Shown here one piece after another: positions 10,511-24,600 of a DNA stretch of 64,000 bases. The notes under the pieces were generated by a model that searched no databases, was not told where the DNA came from, and saw only the letters and a program-made list of their open reading frames with translations. Source of the DNA: Leptodontidium sp. MPI-SDFR-AT-0119 (lineage: Eukaryota; Ascomycota; Leotiomycetes; Helotiales; Leptodontidiaceae); contig JAHLEZ010000042.1 of the NCBI GenBank assembly GCA_020726505.1, forward strand, positions 62,001 through 126,000. The letters are read 5' to 3'. Both the position numbers and the translations under genes were made by a program. Within the stretch, counting starts at the first letter, position 1; each line of letters opens with the position of its first letter.

Positions 10511-13500
10511 CCTTTATCTTTCTGATTCCCGTATACGCTACCGAAGGTTAAGAATATATATAGCGAATAAGTGTCGTGCGAAGCTCTAGTGGTTTTAAAG
10601 GCACTTCTAGGCGGCCTTAAAAAAGTAACTTATCGTTCGCTAGCTCGTAATTTAACGATTACTCCCTAGCTTTTTATTAGAGAGGCTTTAGCGAGGGAGA
10701 CGACTTATTAGCTAAGAGCACTTAGTTAATAACATCGTATTTTACGATATTATAAGCTACTATAGAGTTAAGGTCTAACTCCTCTGTAATAGGCGTCTCT
10801 GGGTCGATTAGTATTTTTGTATTAGGCTCAGGCTCCGGTTCTAGCTCTAGCTCGTTACGTGTCTTAATATTATAATCCGGGATTATAGCCTTTATAGGTG
10901 TTAGGGGTATTGTTTTTACGATATTAATATAAGCGTCTATAAGATCGACGGCGGAGAGTTAAAAGTCGCTAGTGACTCGCGAGTTAATTTTGTCGGTTAG
11001 AATTAGTTATTAGCTGCGGATAGCCCGTTTGCGTGCCTCTATAGCCGTGAGGTCTTAATCTCGTCGAGATAGAGTATTAGTTAACGTATTAGTCGTCTTA
11101 GTATAATATATAATCGTAAAATAGAAGTTTATAAAGAACTTAGCCTATTAAGCTTGCCTAGTCGTAAAGTCCTTAGTAGTTATAAAGTACTTTAGGGCTT
11201 AGTAATTAATATAAACAAAGACATTTTTCTAAGTACTTAGGAGCTTTAAGTAATATTACTTAAATAACCGGAAAATCGTTAGTATTTCTTTATCGTAGAT
11301 TAAGTAATTAAGCTTAGGGTCTATCATTATCTTTAAGAAGTATCTTATAGAGTAAAAGGTGTCGTCTTCTTAAAGTTAAGATAAAATCTTAGCGACGACC
11401 TTATTAGAAGAGTTAGTCTCTAGCCGTGTTTACTTAATAAGGTCGTAGTAGCGAAGAACCGGCGTAAATTAAAAGGCCTCTTAAAAAGTTTCCTAAGTGT
11501 TTTTATAGGCGTTATTAAAGACGAAGGGAACGTCCTTTCTAGTAAGTATTATAAGGGGTCGTATAATATAACTGTAGTCTTTAATAAACCGGTGGTAGAA
11601 GTTATAAAAGCCAAAGTAACTTTATATACTTTGTATATTATTAGCGTATTACTAGTCCTTAATTACATTATTCTTCTCTAAGTCTACTTTTATATTATTA
11701 ACGTTAATAATAAATCTCAAGAACCTTGTCTTTTATATACTAAACTTAGACTTCTTAATATTAACTTAAAGTTCGTGTACTTATAATATTACTATAACCT
11801 TCTTAACGTGGACCTTATATTCCTTAAGAGTAAACGAATATATAAGGATATTATTTATATATACCGCGTAGAAGTCGTCGAAGTGTTTTATAAGGATATC
11901 GTTAATAAAACGCTAGAAAGTCGCTAGACTATTTATAAGGCTAAAGGGAAGGACTTTATACTTATACGTGTTATATTAAGTATAAAAAGTCGTATAGTTT
12001 TCGCTCTTAGGGGACATACAAATGTAGTAAAAGGCTTACTAAATATCGAGCTTTGTAAAGACTTTTGCCTTACAAATACGTGTTATTATTTCCTTAATTA
12101 GTAGAATTAAGTACAGGTCCTTCTTTAATAAGGCATTTAGCTTCTAATAGTCGACGTATAGCCGAAGACTGTTATTAGCCTTTTTGACGAAGAGAATAGG
12201 GGCCGCGTAGGGTGCGCTAGAGGGCTTAATAAAACCTTTATATAAGTTGTTAATAATATACCGCTTAATCTCTAACAGTTATTTTTTAGTTATACGCCAG
12301 AGGGGTTTAAAGGACAAGTTGTTTTCCTTAGTAAGCTTAATCTAGTAGTCTACGCCCTAGCGATACGCTAGTAACTTGTTAAAGGCTTGCCGGGAGAAAA
12401 GAGGGGTATACTCTTAATACTTTACTAAGAGCTTCTTACTTACTAACTTATTATTTTACGCGTACTTAGCCTTTAGGGCCTCCTTTAGGGTTAAGTCTTC
12501 GTTTATTAATACGAGTTCGACACTTAATTAGTTTAGGGCCTTTCGCCGGCGACGAGTTAACTCTTAGTTAATTTTATATATTAATGTCACGAAGGTTTTT
12601 ACTTTACTTCTTTTAGATTTCTTAAGTCGGAGGTACGTCGTGGATATTATTACTATTAATATAAGGAAAATTTCCGTAATAAGCGCCTTTAGTTAGTAAT
12701 TCGCCGGGGAGGCTTCACGAGCTCTCTCGTCCTTAAGTAATAATCCCGGATTACAGGATATTAAGGGGTTTAATTAATCCTTTATAACACGTAGGCGCTC
12801 CTTGACTTCTCTAGCGAAGCTCGAGGGTCGAGTCGGCGAGGTACTAGCGGCAGGTCGTGTAAAGACCTTTAGCTTAGGGGAATCGTCGAGTGCCGTAATC
12901 TTAGCTTACCTCCGGCAGTAGTTATCTGTATTTATAAGAGTATCCCTTTGTTCTGTATTAAGCTAGTGAGACTTAACGATTAACTTGTTAAAATAGTTAA
13001 TATTGATAAAGACTCGCTAGTTAAAGTACGGCTAGACTAGTATATTTAATAGCTATTTGAGTCGATTCTAGTTCTTAATATATAATTACTTTAAGTTATA
13101 ATACTCGAGGAACTTCTGATTAATTAAGACGTTAGTATTACCTAAGTTAGTTACTAGAAAAGGGAAGTTAATTCGCCGGCGGTCGATTATTAAGGTAAGT
13201 AAGACGGCCGTATTAATTAGCTTGCCTTTCCTACTATTATAATTAATTAGAACAATTAGCTAAGGGGGAAATATAAAGGAAATATTAAATTACTTAACGA
13301 GTTAGTATACGAAAAAGGTTTTAATAGCACTGAAAATATTAGTTCCGCTATTAATATATATAAGTGTCTTAATAAAGAATCTATTCTTTTTTAGTTTAAT
13401 ATTAATTAAGAATTATCGCCTTTTAATAAGAGCACGGAAATTAAATACTAAGTCCTTTTATAAGTTATAGTTTATACTAAAGTAAGAGTCTTTGCCACGG

Positions 13501-15158
13501 CCTAAGAGTTTTTTAATAACTCGTTAGTCTTTAAATCTTCACTAACGACTAACTAAGAAATTGACTTATTAAGGGCTTAGTCTCTACGGCGCTTAAGATA
13601 GTCGCTAGCTTAGTAATTAGTCTTATTATAATAAAGACAAGTGTCGAAAGAGACGTCCTTAAGTATAAGAGAAGGTATAAGGGACTTAAGTCGGCGTAAG
13701 ACGGGCGAAGGAGAGGGCGATTATTAGCGGATATCTAACGACTATCTTAGAGTTAGTAGTTTCTATACGTAAGCAGTAGGGGTAAGTGAAGTCGAATGTT
13801 AGTTGTCTTTCTTTAAGATGCCGCGCGAGTCGTTAGTACTAGTATTATTAAAAGAGACTCGAGGGGCGTCGCGGGCGGTAATAATAACACGTTTATTAAC
13901 TTATCTAATAATAATATTTTATAACTCGTGATTTAAGACAGCTAAGAACTCGTTAAGAGTTATATAATCTCTAGCGAATTTATATTTCTTAGTCTAAATG
14001 TCGTACTTAAGCTTATCTGAGACTTTCTCGTATACGTCGTCGAATTAGTAATTAAGTGAGATTTTTTTAGTAGCCGTGTATGTCGTGAACTTAATACGGA
14101 ACTTATTATAAGTTATATTATTTATTTATAATTAGTTATATTTAAGTTTAGCGGCTTATACTCGGTTATAGTTAAAGAAACGCTAGTCTAGAGCCTTTAA
14201 GACGTCGGCGGCTCTATTAAAGTCTCTAGCGAAGTCGGGGTTTATTCGTTAAAGGATAATAGTCTTGGCTTCTCCTTTTATATATTTAAAGTAAATATAA
14301 ACTTACGATTCGCTAGTAAAGAAGTTACTTAAGTACTTTTAAATAAAGAGCTTTATATTTATCTTTTAGGCGTCGTATTTAATTTCGCCCTTATAGTCGC
14401 TAAAGGGGGTACGAGGGTACTTAACCTTATTAAGCTCGACGGCAGGGATAATAAGGTTTAACTTTGGGAGGTAATAGTCGGCGGTTAGCTGGAGATCCGC
14501 CGTAAGAGCGCGTGTTAATCGGTTAGAAGGGGAAGAAGTGCGAGTCTCTTGACAAGGGTTATTAGCGGTATATTAGGCGAGGGCCTATATAACGGCAGCG
14601 GCGATAGTAAAGCTTATAAAGTCCTTAATTAGCTAATCCACCTTAGCTTATTAAGCGGGGGTAAGGCCCTCTATATTAGTAAGCTCCGGCGATACGTTAA
14701 AGAGGCTCTAGGGTTTGTCCTCTAAGTCTAAGTCGAATCTGTTAAAGCTCTTTAGTTCTTCTAAGAGAGTCTCGACTAAAAGGAGGAGGGTAGTATTAAT
14801 AAAGCTTAGCCGTAAAGGGGCGCTTCTTTCTCTAGAGCTTCGCTAACGAGGGGGGGAAGTCGGTAATAGTGGTAAGGTGGGGTTAAGGGGTATTTGTGTT
14901 TAAGGTTGTTGATCGATTTGTTAATTAGACATACGTTTGAAACAGCGGCGCGCGTTAAGTTATAGTAAGGCCGGCTAATCGCGAGAGAATATCTAGCTTT
15001 CTCTGGGACAGTCTACTACGAGGGCAGAGAAGTACTTATTTGTCGAATAAGTTAAGGTGTTAAGGCTCGTTATTAATTTATTATAAAGGCAGGTCGATAA
15101 GGCGTAAGACTAGGTGAAATATAACGCTTTATAATAAAGGGGTATTAGTCTTTTCTTA
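10508..15158 (-). pseudogene. Gypsy B: reverse transcriptase, protease and Gag part (RIP-mutated)
   Basis: On the minus strand near 12230-12040 a reverse transcriptase frame is readable: GFIKPSSAPYAAPILFVKK, then NNSLRLYVDY, then KVFTKLDI, matching the conserved PSSSPWASPVLFVKK / RMCVDYR-LN / FSKIDL blocks. Gag lies toward 14800-13600. The polyprotein order fits a minus-strand Ty3/gypsy element. Stops occur at former Trp/Gln/Arg positions. It carries the right copy of the LINE target duplication at its left edge. Confidence 0.78.
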
Positions 15159-15459
15159 TATTACAGCTAACTAAAAGTTAATACGGCGAGTAGACTTAAG
15201 CTTTATATTTAGACTTAAGGCTACGCTCAGAATCGAGAAGAAAAGATAAGGAAGAAAGAAGAACTCTCTATAAGGGGGGGCTCGAGTATATATATATAAA
15301 AGACCCTCCTAATAGGGCCTAGCGTAGTCGAGTGCCATTCACGTCAATATGTCGCAGGCTCGCTACTTAGTCTTCCCTATCTGGCTTAGCGCCGTCGTAT
15401 AGCCAGCGATGCTACGAGCCGTGTCGGTTAGAATGCGAGGCGCATCGTAGGTCGTAACA
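15159..15459 (-). repeat. Gypsy B 5' LTR
   Basis: A 301-bp LTR that starts TATTACAGCTAA (RIP variant of TGTTACGGCTGG) and ends GTCGTAACA at 15459. CTTTA follows immediately and matches 3033-3037. This is the 5' LTR of gypsy B in minus-strand orientation. Confidence 0.9.
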
Positions 15460-18400
15460 CTTTAACGTTAAGATGTTTTAAGTGAAACTGTTTGACTATA
15501 TACGGAGTTGTTATAACATTTGAGTATAAGTATTATTTTAAGTCTTCATCGGCGCTTAGCTACTTAATATAGTAAAATAGCTTATTTTGTATAACCTTAG
15601 AGCTAAAGATGCCTTTAATTTCTTACTTATTTTACTTAAGTAATAGTTAAATAAGTACCGACGTAACTTTAGCTTATTTAAGTAAGGGGTTATTAACGTA
15701 CTTACAAAGTAAGTGCGAGTAAAAGACGGGATAAATTTATTAGTCCTCTAGGAGCTTAACTCTTTAACTTTCTCCTTCTTTAGCGAGTACCTTAGTTAGG
15801 CTATATTACTTGTCGGAGAGCTTTTTTAAAGGTCGGTTAATATTTTAGTTTTGAGTGTCGACTAATATTAGGTCGTTAACGTCTTAATCGATAGCGCGTC
15901 GCCCACGGTTCGTTAGTTGTTTTATTTTCTCTTGTTAATTTTTTAAGGACGACTATACAACTTCTGTAACTTCCTTTATTTGTAATATTACTTATAGAGC
16001 CTCTTCGCAGTTAAGTTTCTTTATTACTATAACCGGAGGTTTTAGGTTAACTAAATCTTAAGAAGTCTTTAGCTTAACGTTATTAAGTAGCTAGAAAGGG
16101 GACAGGCAGCCTAAGGACTCGTGTAGTAACGTTAGTTAAGCGATATCTATAACTAATAAGAGGTCGCTCTAATTGTCTTAGTAATAGTAATAAAAGGGAC
16201 GAAGCCGTTACTTAATAAATTAGTTCGTTACTTCCGTTTAACTATTAATGTTTAAGTTATACGCTATCGTTAACTTTACTTTAGTCCTAAGGATATAATA
16301 GTACTCTTTTTAAAAGGAAGAGACAAACTAAAGTCCATAGTCCGAGATAATAAAGTCTAGTATACCGAAGTGTCGAGTTTAATAGACAAAGAAAAGAATA
16401 GCTATACCTTTTATCGTAATTATATTATTATAAAGTATCGAGACTAGTTTCTTAAATAAGCGGTTAATAATAATTATAGCGAAGTTATAACTATGCTTGT
16501 TTAATAGTAGCTTCGTGAAATTTATTATAAGGTATTAATACGGCCGAGTAAGGATTAATAAGTGGTATAAGAAACTAAGAGTCTTATTTCTTTTAGCCTT
16601 TTGCCGGGAGTAACTGTAATTTGTTACGTATCGAGCTACGTTTATAGAGAGGCTATTTTAATAGTATTTACGGCTTAGTAATGCCTTTATCTTCCCGATC
16701 CCCGCGTGTGTTACTAATAGCTAGGAGTGTATATAACAGATAAGTGTCGTGCGAAGCTCTAGTGGCTTTAAAGGCACTTTTAGGCGTCCTTAAAAAAGTA
16801 ACTAGTCGTTTATTAGCTCGTAATCTAATAATTATTCCTTGGCTTTTTATTAGAGAGGCTTTAATAAAGGCGAAGACTTATTAGTTACGAGTACTTAATT
16901 AATAATATTATATTCCGCGATGTTATAAGCTACTATAGAGTTAAGGTCTAGCTCTTTTAGTATAGGGGTCTCCGGGTCGACTAACACTCCTGTATTAGGC
17001 TCAGGTTCCGGCTCTAGCTCGTCACGTGTCTTAATATCGTGGTCCGGGATTATAGCCTCTATAAGTGCTAAGGGTATTATCTTTATAATATTAATATAAG
17101 CGTCTATAAGATCAACGGCAGAGAGCTAAAGGTTGCTAGCGACTCGCGAGTTAATTTTGTTAGTCGGAATTAACTATTAACTGCGGATAGCCCGCTTACG
17201 TGCCTTTGTCTCCGTGAGGTCTTAATCCTGTCGAGACAGGGTATTAGTCAGCGTATTAATCGTCCCGGTGCGATATATAATCGTAAAATAGAAGTCTATA
17301 AAGAACTCAGCCTATTAAGCTTGTCTAGCCGTAAGGTTTTTTGTAATTATAAAGTACTCTAAGGCCCGGTAGTTTATATAAACAAGAACATTTCTTTAAG
17401 TACTTAAGAGCTTTAGGCGATATTACTTAAATAACCGGAAAATCGCTAGTATCTCTTTATTATAGATTAAGTAATTAAGCTCGGGGTTTATTATAGTCTT
17501 AGAAAAGTATCCCACGGGGTAAAAGGTGCCGTCTTCTTATAGTTAAAATAAAATCTTAGCGACGACTCTATTAAAAGAGTCAGTCTTTAGCCGTGTCTAT
17601 TTAATAAAGTCGTAGTAATAAAAAACCGGCGTAGATTAGAGGGCTTCCCAGAGAGTTTCCTAAGCGTCTTTATAAGCGCTATTAAATTTAAAGGGAACGT
17701 CCTTTTTAGTAAGTATTATAAAGGGTCGTGTAATATAATTATAATCTTTAATAAACCGGCGGTAAAAGTTATAAAAACTAAGGTAGCTTTATATACCCCG
17801 TATATTATTAGCGTATCGCTAGTCCTTAATTACACTAATCTTCTTTAGGTTTACCTCCACGCCATCGACGTTAATAATAAATCTTAAGAACTTTGTCTTT
17901 TACACGCTAAACTCAGACTTCTTAATATCGGCCTAGAGTCCGTGTACCTGTAATATTACTATAATTTTCTTAATATAAACCTTATACTCTTCTAGAGTAG
18001 ACGAATATATAAGGATATTATTTATATAAGCCGCGTAAAAGTCGTTAAGGTACTTTATAAAGATATTATTAATAAATCACTAAAAGGTCGCCGGGCTATT
18101 TATAAGGCTAAAGGGAAGGACCTTATATTTATACGTATTATACCGGGTATAAAAAGTCGTATAATCCTCGCTCTCGGGGAATATGCGAATATAGTAGAAA
18201 GCTTGTTAAATATTAAGCTTTATAAAAACCTTTACTTTATAAATACGTATTATTATCTTATTAATTAAGGGGATTAAGTATAAGTCCTTCTTTAATAGGG
18301 CGTTTAGCTTCCTATAGTCGACGTATAGCCGGAGACTGCCGTCGGCTTTCTTAGTAAAGAGAATAAGGGCCACGTATAATACGCTAAAGGGCTTAATAAA

Positions 18401-21314
18401 ACCTTTATATAAGTTATTAATAATATATTACTTAGTCTCTAATAATTATTCTTTAATTATACGCTAGAGAAGTTTAAAGGATAAGTCGTTTTCCTTAGTA
18501 AGCTCGATTTAGTAATTTACACCTTAGTAATACTTTAGTAGCTCGTTAAAGGCTCGCCAGGAGAAGAGAGGAGCGTACTCTTAGTACTCTATTAAGAGCT
18601 TTTTACTTACTAGCTTATTATCTTGTGTGTACTTAGCCTCTAAGGCCTCCTCTAGGGTTAAATCTCTGTTTATTAATACGAGTTCGACACTTAATTAGTT
18701 TAGGGCCTCTCGCCGGCGACGAGTTAACTCTTAGTTAATCTTATATATTAATATTATAAAGGTTTTTACTTTATTCTTCTTAACTCTCTTAAGTTAAAGG
18801 TACGTCGTAAATATTATTATTACTAATATAAGGAAGATCTCTATAGTAAGTACCTTTAGCTAGTAATTCGCTAAGGAGGTTTTATAGGCTCCCCTGTCTT
18901 TAGGTAATAATCCCGGATCACGGGATGTCGTAGGGTTTAATTAATCCTTTATAACACGTAGGCGCTCTTTAACTTTTCTCGCGAAACTTGAGGATCGAGT
19001 CGGCGAGACGCCGGCGGTAAGTCGTATAGAGACTTATGTCTTAAGGGAAACGTCGAGCGCCGCAATCTTAGCTTGCTTTTAATAATAGTTATTTAGGTTT
19101 ATAAGGGTATCTCTTCGTTTCGCGTTAAGTTAGTGAGACTTAACGATTAGCTTATTAGAGCGGTTAATATCGACGAAGACTCGCTAGTTAAAGTACGGCT
19201 AAACGGGTATATTTAATAGTTATTTTAGTTAATTACGGTTCTTTATATACGACTACTTTAAGTCGTAATACTCAAGGAACTTCTAACTAATTAAGACGTC
19301 GGTGTTTTTTAAGTTAATTACTAGAAAGGGGAAGTTAATTCGCCGGTGGTCGATTATTAAGGTAAGTAAGACGGCCGTGTTAATTAGCTTGCCTTTCTTA
19401 TTATTATAATTAGTTAGAACAATTAATTAAAGGAGGGATATAAAAAAATGTTAAATTACTTAACGAGTCAGTATATAAAAGAGGTTTTAATAATATTAAA
19501 AATATTAGCTCTATTATTAATATATATAAGTGTCTTAATAAAGAATCTATTCCTTCTTAGTTTAATACTAATTAAGAATTAACGCCCTCTAATAAAAGCA
19601 CGGAAATTAAATACTAAGTCTTTTTATAAGTTATAACTTATATTAAGGTATAAGTCTTTATTATAGCCTAAGAGTTTTTTAATAATTCGTTAGTCTTTAA
19701 ATCCTTATTAACGACTAACTAAGAAATCGACTTATTAAGAGCCTAGTCTCTACAGCGCTTAAGGCAGTTACTAGCTTAATAGCCGGTCTTATTATAATAG
19801 AGACAAGTGTTAGAAGAGACGTCTCTAAGTATAAGAAGAAGTACAGGGGACTTAAGTCGGCGTAAGACGGGCGAAGGAGAGGGTATACGCTAGTAGACAT
19901 TTAACGACTGTCTTAAAGTCAGTAGTTTTTACGCGTAAGAAGCGGGGGTAAGGGAAGTTAAGCGTAAGCTGTCCTTCTTTAAGATACCGCGTAAGTCGCT
20001 AGTACTAGTATTATTAAAAGAGACTCGAGGGGCTTCACGGGCGGTAGTAATAATACGTTTATTAATTTGTTTAGTAGCGATATTCTGTAGCTCGCGATTT
20101 AAGACGACTAAGAACTTGTCGAGAGTTATATAATCTCTAGTGAATTTATACTTTTTAGTTTAAATATTATACTTAAGCTTATTTAAGACTTTCTCGTATA
20201 CGTCGTCGAACTAGCGGTTAAGTGAGATTTTTCTAGTAGCCGTGTACGTCCTAAACTTTATATGAAATTCGTTATAAGTTATATTACTTATTTATAATTA
20301 GTTATACTTAAATTTAGTTACTTATATTCGATTATAGTTAAAGAAACGCTAGTTTAAGGCCTTTAAGACGTCGGCGGCTTTGTTAAAGTCTCTAGCGAAG
20401 TCGGGGTTTATTTATTAAAAGATAATAGTCTTAGCCTCTCTCTTTATATACTTAAAGTAAGTATAAACTTATAATTTACTAATAAAGAAGTTACTTAAGT
20501 ATTTTTAAATAAAGAACTTTATATTTATTTTCTAAGCGTCGTATTTAATTTCGCCCTTATAATTACTAAAAGGGGTACAGGGGTACTTAACTTTATTAGG
20601 CTTAATAATAAGGGTGGCAGGGTTTAGCTTAAGGAGGTAATAGTCGGCAATAAGCTAAAGGTCTGCTGTAAGAGCACGTTTAGATTGGTTAGAAGGGGAG
20701 GGAGTGTTAGTCCCTTAGCGAGGGTTATTAATAGTATATTAAATAAGGGCTTGTGTAATAATAGCGGCGATAGTAAAGTTAATAGAGTCCTTAATTAATT
20801 AATTTACTTTAGCTTATTAAGCGGGGGTAAGGCCTTTTATATCAGTAGGCTCTGGCGATGCGTCGAAGAAGCGCTAGGGTTTGTCCTTTAGGTCTAAGTC
20901 AAATCCGTTAAAGCTTTCTAGCTCCTTCGAGAGAGTCTCGACCGAAGGGATAGGGGTGTCGGTAAAGCCTAGCCGTATAAGGGCGCTCTTTTCTCTGGAG
21001 TTTCGCCGACGAGGGGGAGAAGTTGGTAATAATAATAAGGTAAGGTAGAAAGGTATTTAAAGTTATTAATTAATATATTAATTAGATATACGTTCGAAAC
21101 AGGGCGCGCGTTAAGTTGCGGCAAGGCAAGTTAATCGCGAAAGAATATCTAGTTTTCTTTAGGACAGTCTATTATTAGGGCAGAGAGGTACTTATCTGTC
21201 GAATAAGCTAAGGTATTAAGGCTTGTTATTAACTTATTATAAGGGCAAGTCGACAAGGTGTAAGACTAAGTGAAATATAACGCTTTATAATAAAGGGGTA
21301 TTAGTCTTTTCTTA
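15460..21314 (-). pseudogene. Gypsy A internal region: Gag-Pol with chromodomain (RIP-mutated)
   Basis: Collinear with gypsy B: the chromodomain/integrase end at 15465-16680 parallels 3470-4700 (same phrases, more TpA). Reverse transcriptase lies near 18400-18150. The Gag zinc-knuckle region is near 19830-19740, where the minus strand reads TCLYYNKTGY, a stop, then ASNCLKRC. The integration target used by the LINE in gypsy B is intact here at 16681. No frame is open for long, so the copy is dead. Minus-strand ORFs such as 19715-19900 are fragments of this Gag, not separate genes. Confidence 0.8.
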
Positions 21315-21615
21315 TATTATAACTAGTTAAGAGGTTAATACGGCGAGTTAATTTAAGCTTTATATTTAGACCTAAGGCTACGCTCAGAATCGAGAAGAAA
21401 AGACAAGGAGAAAAGGAGAGCTCTTTATAAGAGGGAGCTCGAGTATAAATATATAAAGGAGCCTCTTAATAGGGCCTAGCGTAGTCGGGGGCTATTTATC
21501 CACATGTCGCAGGCTCGCCACTAAGTCTTCCCTATTAAGCTTAGCGCCGTCGCATAGCCAGCGATACTACGAGCCCGTGTCGGTTAGATTGCGAGGCGCA
21601 TCGTAGGTCGTAACA
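21315..21615 (-). repeat. Gypsy A 5' LTR
   Basis: A 301-bp LTR, start TATTATAACTAG (mutated TGTTACGGCTGG), end GTCGTAACA. It pairs with 2603-2903. The next bases are GTCGT, also present at 2596-2600, and copia coding sequence resumes directly after. Confidence 0.88.
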
Positions 21616-24600
21616 GTCGTCTTCTATTAGATTCTAGTATTACGCTGCGACTAAGAGACTAAGAGATTAAACGTTACTTTCGGCTAATAAATAATAATAA
21701 AGTAAGACGCACAAGCTTATTACTTTCTATAGGCCTTCTTATAGTCCTTTTTTCTTACGTTAACTAACTTTAGCCTTACTTCTTAACCCTTTTGTAATAT
21801 ATAAAGGCTATCCTTGTTTATAAAGATAATATACTTATTAAACGTAATAGTTTTAGTAAGAAGTAGTACTTATATCGGCTTTATTATAAAACTAGCCTTA
21901 ATAATCTTATTTTACTCTCTTGCCAAGAAGTCTTTATTTCTTAGAATTAAAGTATTGTCTGTTTACATTCCTATGACTCTAAAGTCATAGCTTTCCTTAG
22001 TGCTAATTAATAAATATAAGTTATATATTAATGTTTTTATTTATAAGTTTTTTATATAATATTTGTAGTACGTATTAAACTAATAGTTTCCGGACTTAAG
22101 TATATTATATAACAGTAGTACTACTATAAATACTATACTAAGAGGGAAATCCCTAGTGATCTCTTTTAGTGGCTATATAAAAATGTCCCGGAGAAGCCTT
22201 GTCTTTACTTAGACGTAAGCTTAAGTAATATTCTTAATAGCTAAATAAGATTCGGACTAATTTCGGAGGCGATTTAAGTGCTTAATAGTAGCGGCTAAAA
22301 ATATAAATAACTATTAATTAAATTATTAGATTATTAAAAACTAAGTCAAAACCTCTCTCTTCCCTTTATTATTAAAGTATTAAATTACTAGTCTTAACTT
22401 CTTATATAAAGCTAACGTTTTTTTGCCTTTGACCTCGTTTACTATTCTTGACTTAAAGATGCGATAGCCTCTTACTCTAAGGTTGTCCTTATAAATAAGT
22501 ACAAAAACACCCCTTTTAATAAGTACTTTATATTTCGTCCTTTGAGACTATTAAAATAATAGTTTAAGGGCTATAATCTTCCCTTTAGCTCGAAGTTTAA
22601 TAGATAACTCCTAATCCCTCGTCTCTTTCTTAGTTAAAAATACTTTAATATTATAATCGTTATTAATAATTAATAAATCTAAGAGGTGTTTCGTAAATAG
22701 AATTTAAATAGTAATTTAGGGTAGATTTAGTACTGTTTTAGTAATGTTTTTAATTAGGGATCTTAAATATTACTTATAAATATCCTCTAATAAGTTTTCT
22801 TTTTGTTATTTAATACTAAAAGTGTTTATCTTAAAGAGACAAATTATAATCGATTAAAAGATACGTATTCTTTTATTTCTTATATTAATCTTATATAATT
22901 CTCCCTTAATACCTAAGAAATCGTAAGGTCCTGTTTATTCTTTACCTTCTTAATACACTAAAACTTAATTATTAAAGTAAAGATTGTAAATATAAGTGGT
23001 TTTAGGGCCGTTTCGTGTAATTAACGTATTATTAACTTTATATATAATACAGATTTTTTATACTTCTTTTATAACTTTCTTAATCGTAGCCGCACGTTAC
23101 TCGATTAACGAATTTAAGGGGTCTAACTCTGTTATTCTAAAGTATACGCTAAAAACAAGAAATATAAGAATAAACCTATTAAGTCTAGTTATATCGTTTA
23201 CTACTTTTACTACTATTTATAATTAGTTTTCGTCGCTTAACTTAGGGTACTATTTTATAACGATTTCATAAGCACGGCGTAATAGGCGATAGTATCGCTT
23301 AACTTTGCTAATTAAATAATATACCTTAATAAGTATTAGCTTAAAGATACTACCTATAGATTTAAGTGCACTCCAAAACTCTTTAAAATTAAAATTAGTA
23401 CTATAATTATATACGACGAAATCTGGAGGTTTAAGGTATATATTAATCTATATTAATTTAAATGCGTTAAAGGTAGCCCGAGTTATAGCCGAACTAGGGG
23501 CTTTTTAAAATAGTTTCGCCGTACTAAAACCCGTTACTTTATTTATTATATAAAAGGTATATTATTCTCTAAACATCGCGATATTAACGTAGACTATATA
23601 ATTAAAGTCGACGTCGTCTTATAGTTTAAAGCGGAACTTATATAAAGCATTTATATATTTCTAGTAATACTTATATATCTCTTTAATCCTTAATATGACT
23701 TCCGAGTCATACTTATAGCCAGCTTGATTTAATAGGTGCTAAAGACGTCTTACTGAAGGGTGCCCGAAACGTTTATAAAGCCGACGTATTTCTGATTCGG
23801 TTAGGTGGCATGTATTTATTGTTCCGGTCGAAGTGTTTAATAATTAATAATATTAATTCAAAAGCAGCTATAAATACTTATGTTTTTATATAATTAAGTA
23901 CTTCTTGTCGCCTTAAATTAAGACGTTACGCAGGTTATTATACTACGTATTTAGCGCATTTAGCTGTTATAAACAAATTAGAAATAAGATATTTACGTCC
24001 ACGATTTAGAAGTCTATTTCTTTAGCTAAAGTGTTAACTATAGTAACCCCTAAGGACGGTCGCGAACTAGTATTAAATGTGATTTGGCTTTAGTCCGCCT
24101 AACTAGTGTTAAACTTAATATCTTAAATTTGTTATAAAGCTTGTAATTAGTTAATTCCTCTTGTGTTTTTATTAAATACCCTTGTGTTAATTAATAGTCC
24201 TTAAAAGAATTTATCTGTTTATTACGTTATATAGGCCTTACTAAGAGTAAGTCTCTTAATTTTACTTTCTAATATGTGAGTAGTTTTCTTCTCTTTAAGT
24301 TGCCTTATAACTTCTCGTGTATTATATTATGCCTTACTTACTATAAATATAATTGTGAAGTTTATAATATTATCGTTATTATTATTATTAGAACTTTTTA
24401 AAGAGTCGTTAATATCTATTAAAGTATTTAAATCCGCATCTTAGTAGTTTCCCGAATAGTGTCTAGATATAATCTAGTTCTAATTAAAATTAAGGTCGAT
24501 TCCCTTAATATAAGCTAAGTAACTCCTAAAGGTCTTGTTTATAGCTTTTACTCCTTTGGCCTTACGCGCCGCAAAGTATCGTACCTTAGACGCTGCCTAC

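Noticed and set aside
22996..23226. Plus-strand hydrophobic 76-codon frame
   Set aside because: Antisense of the copia-1 integrase tail; hydrophobicity is a by-product of AT-rich sequence.
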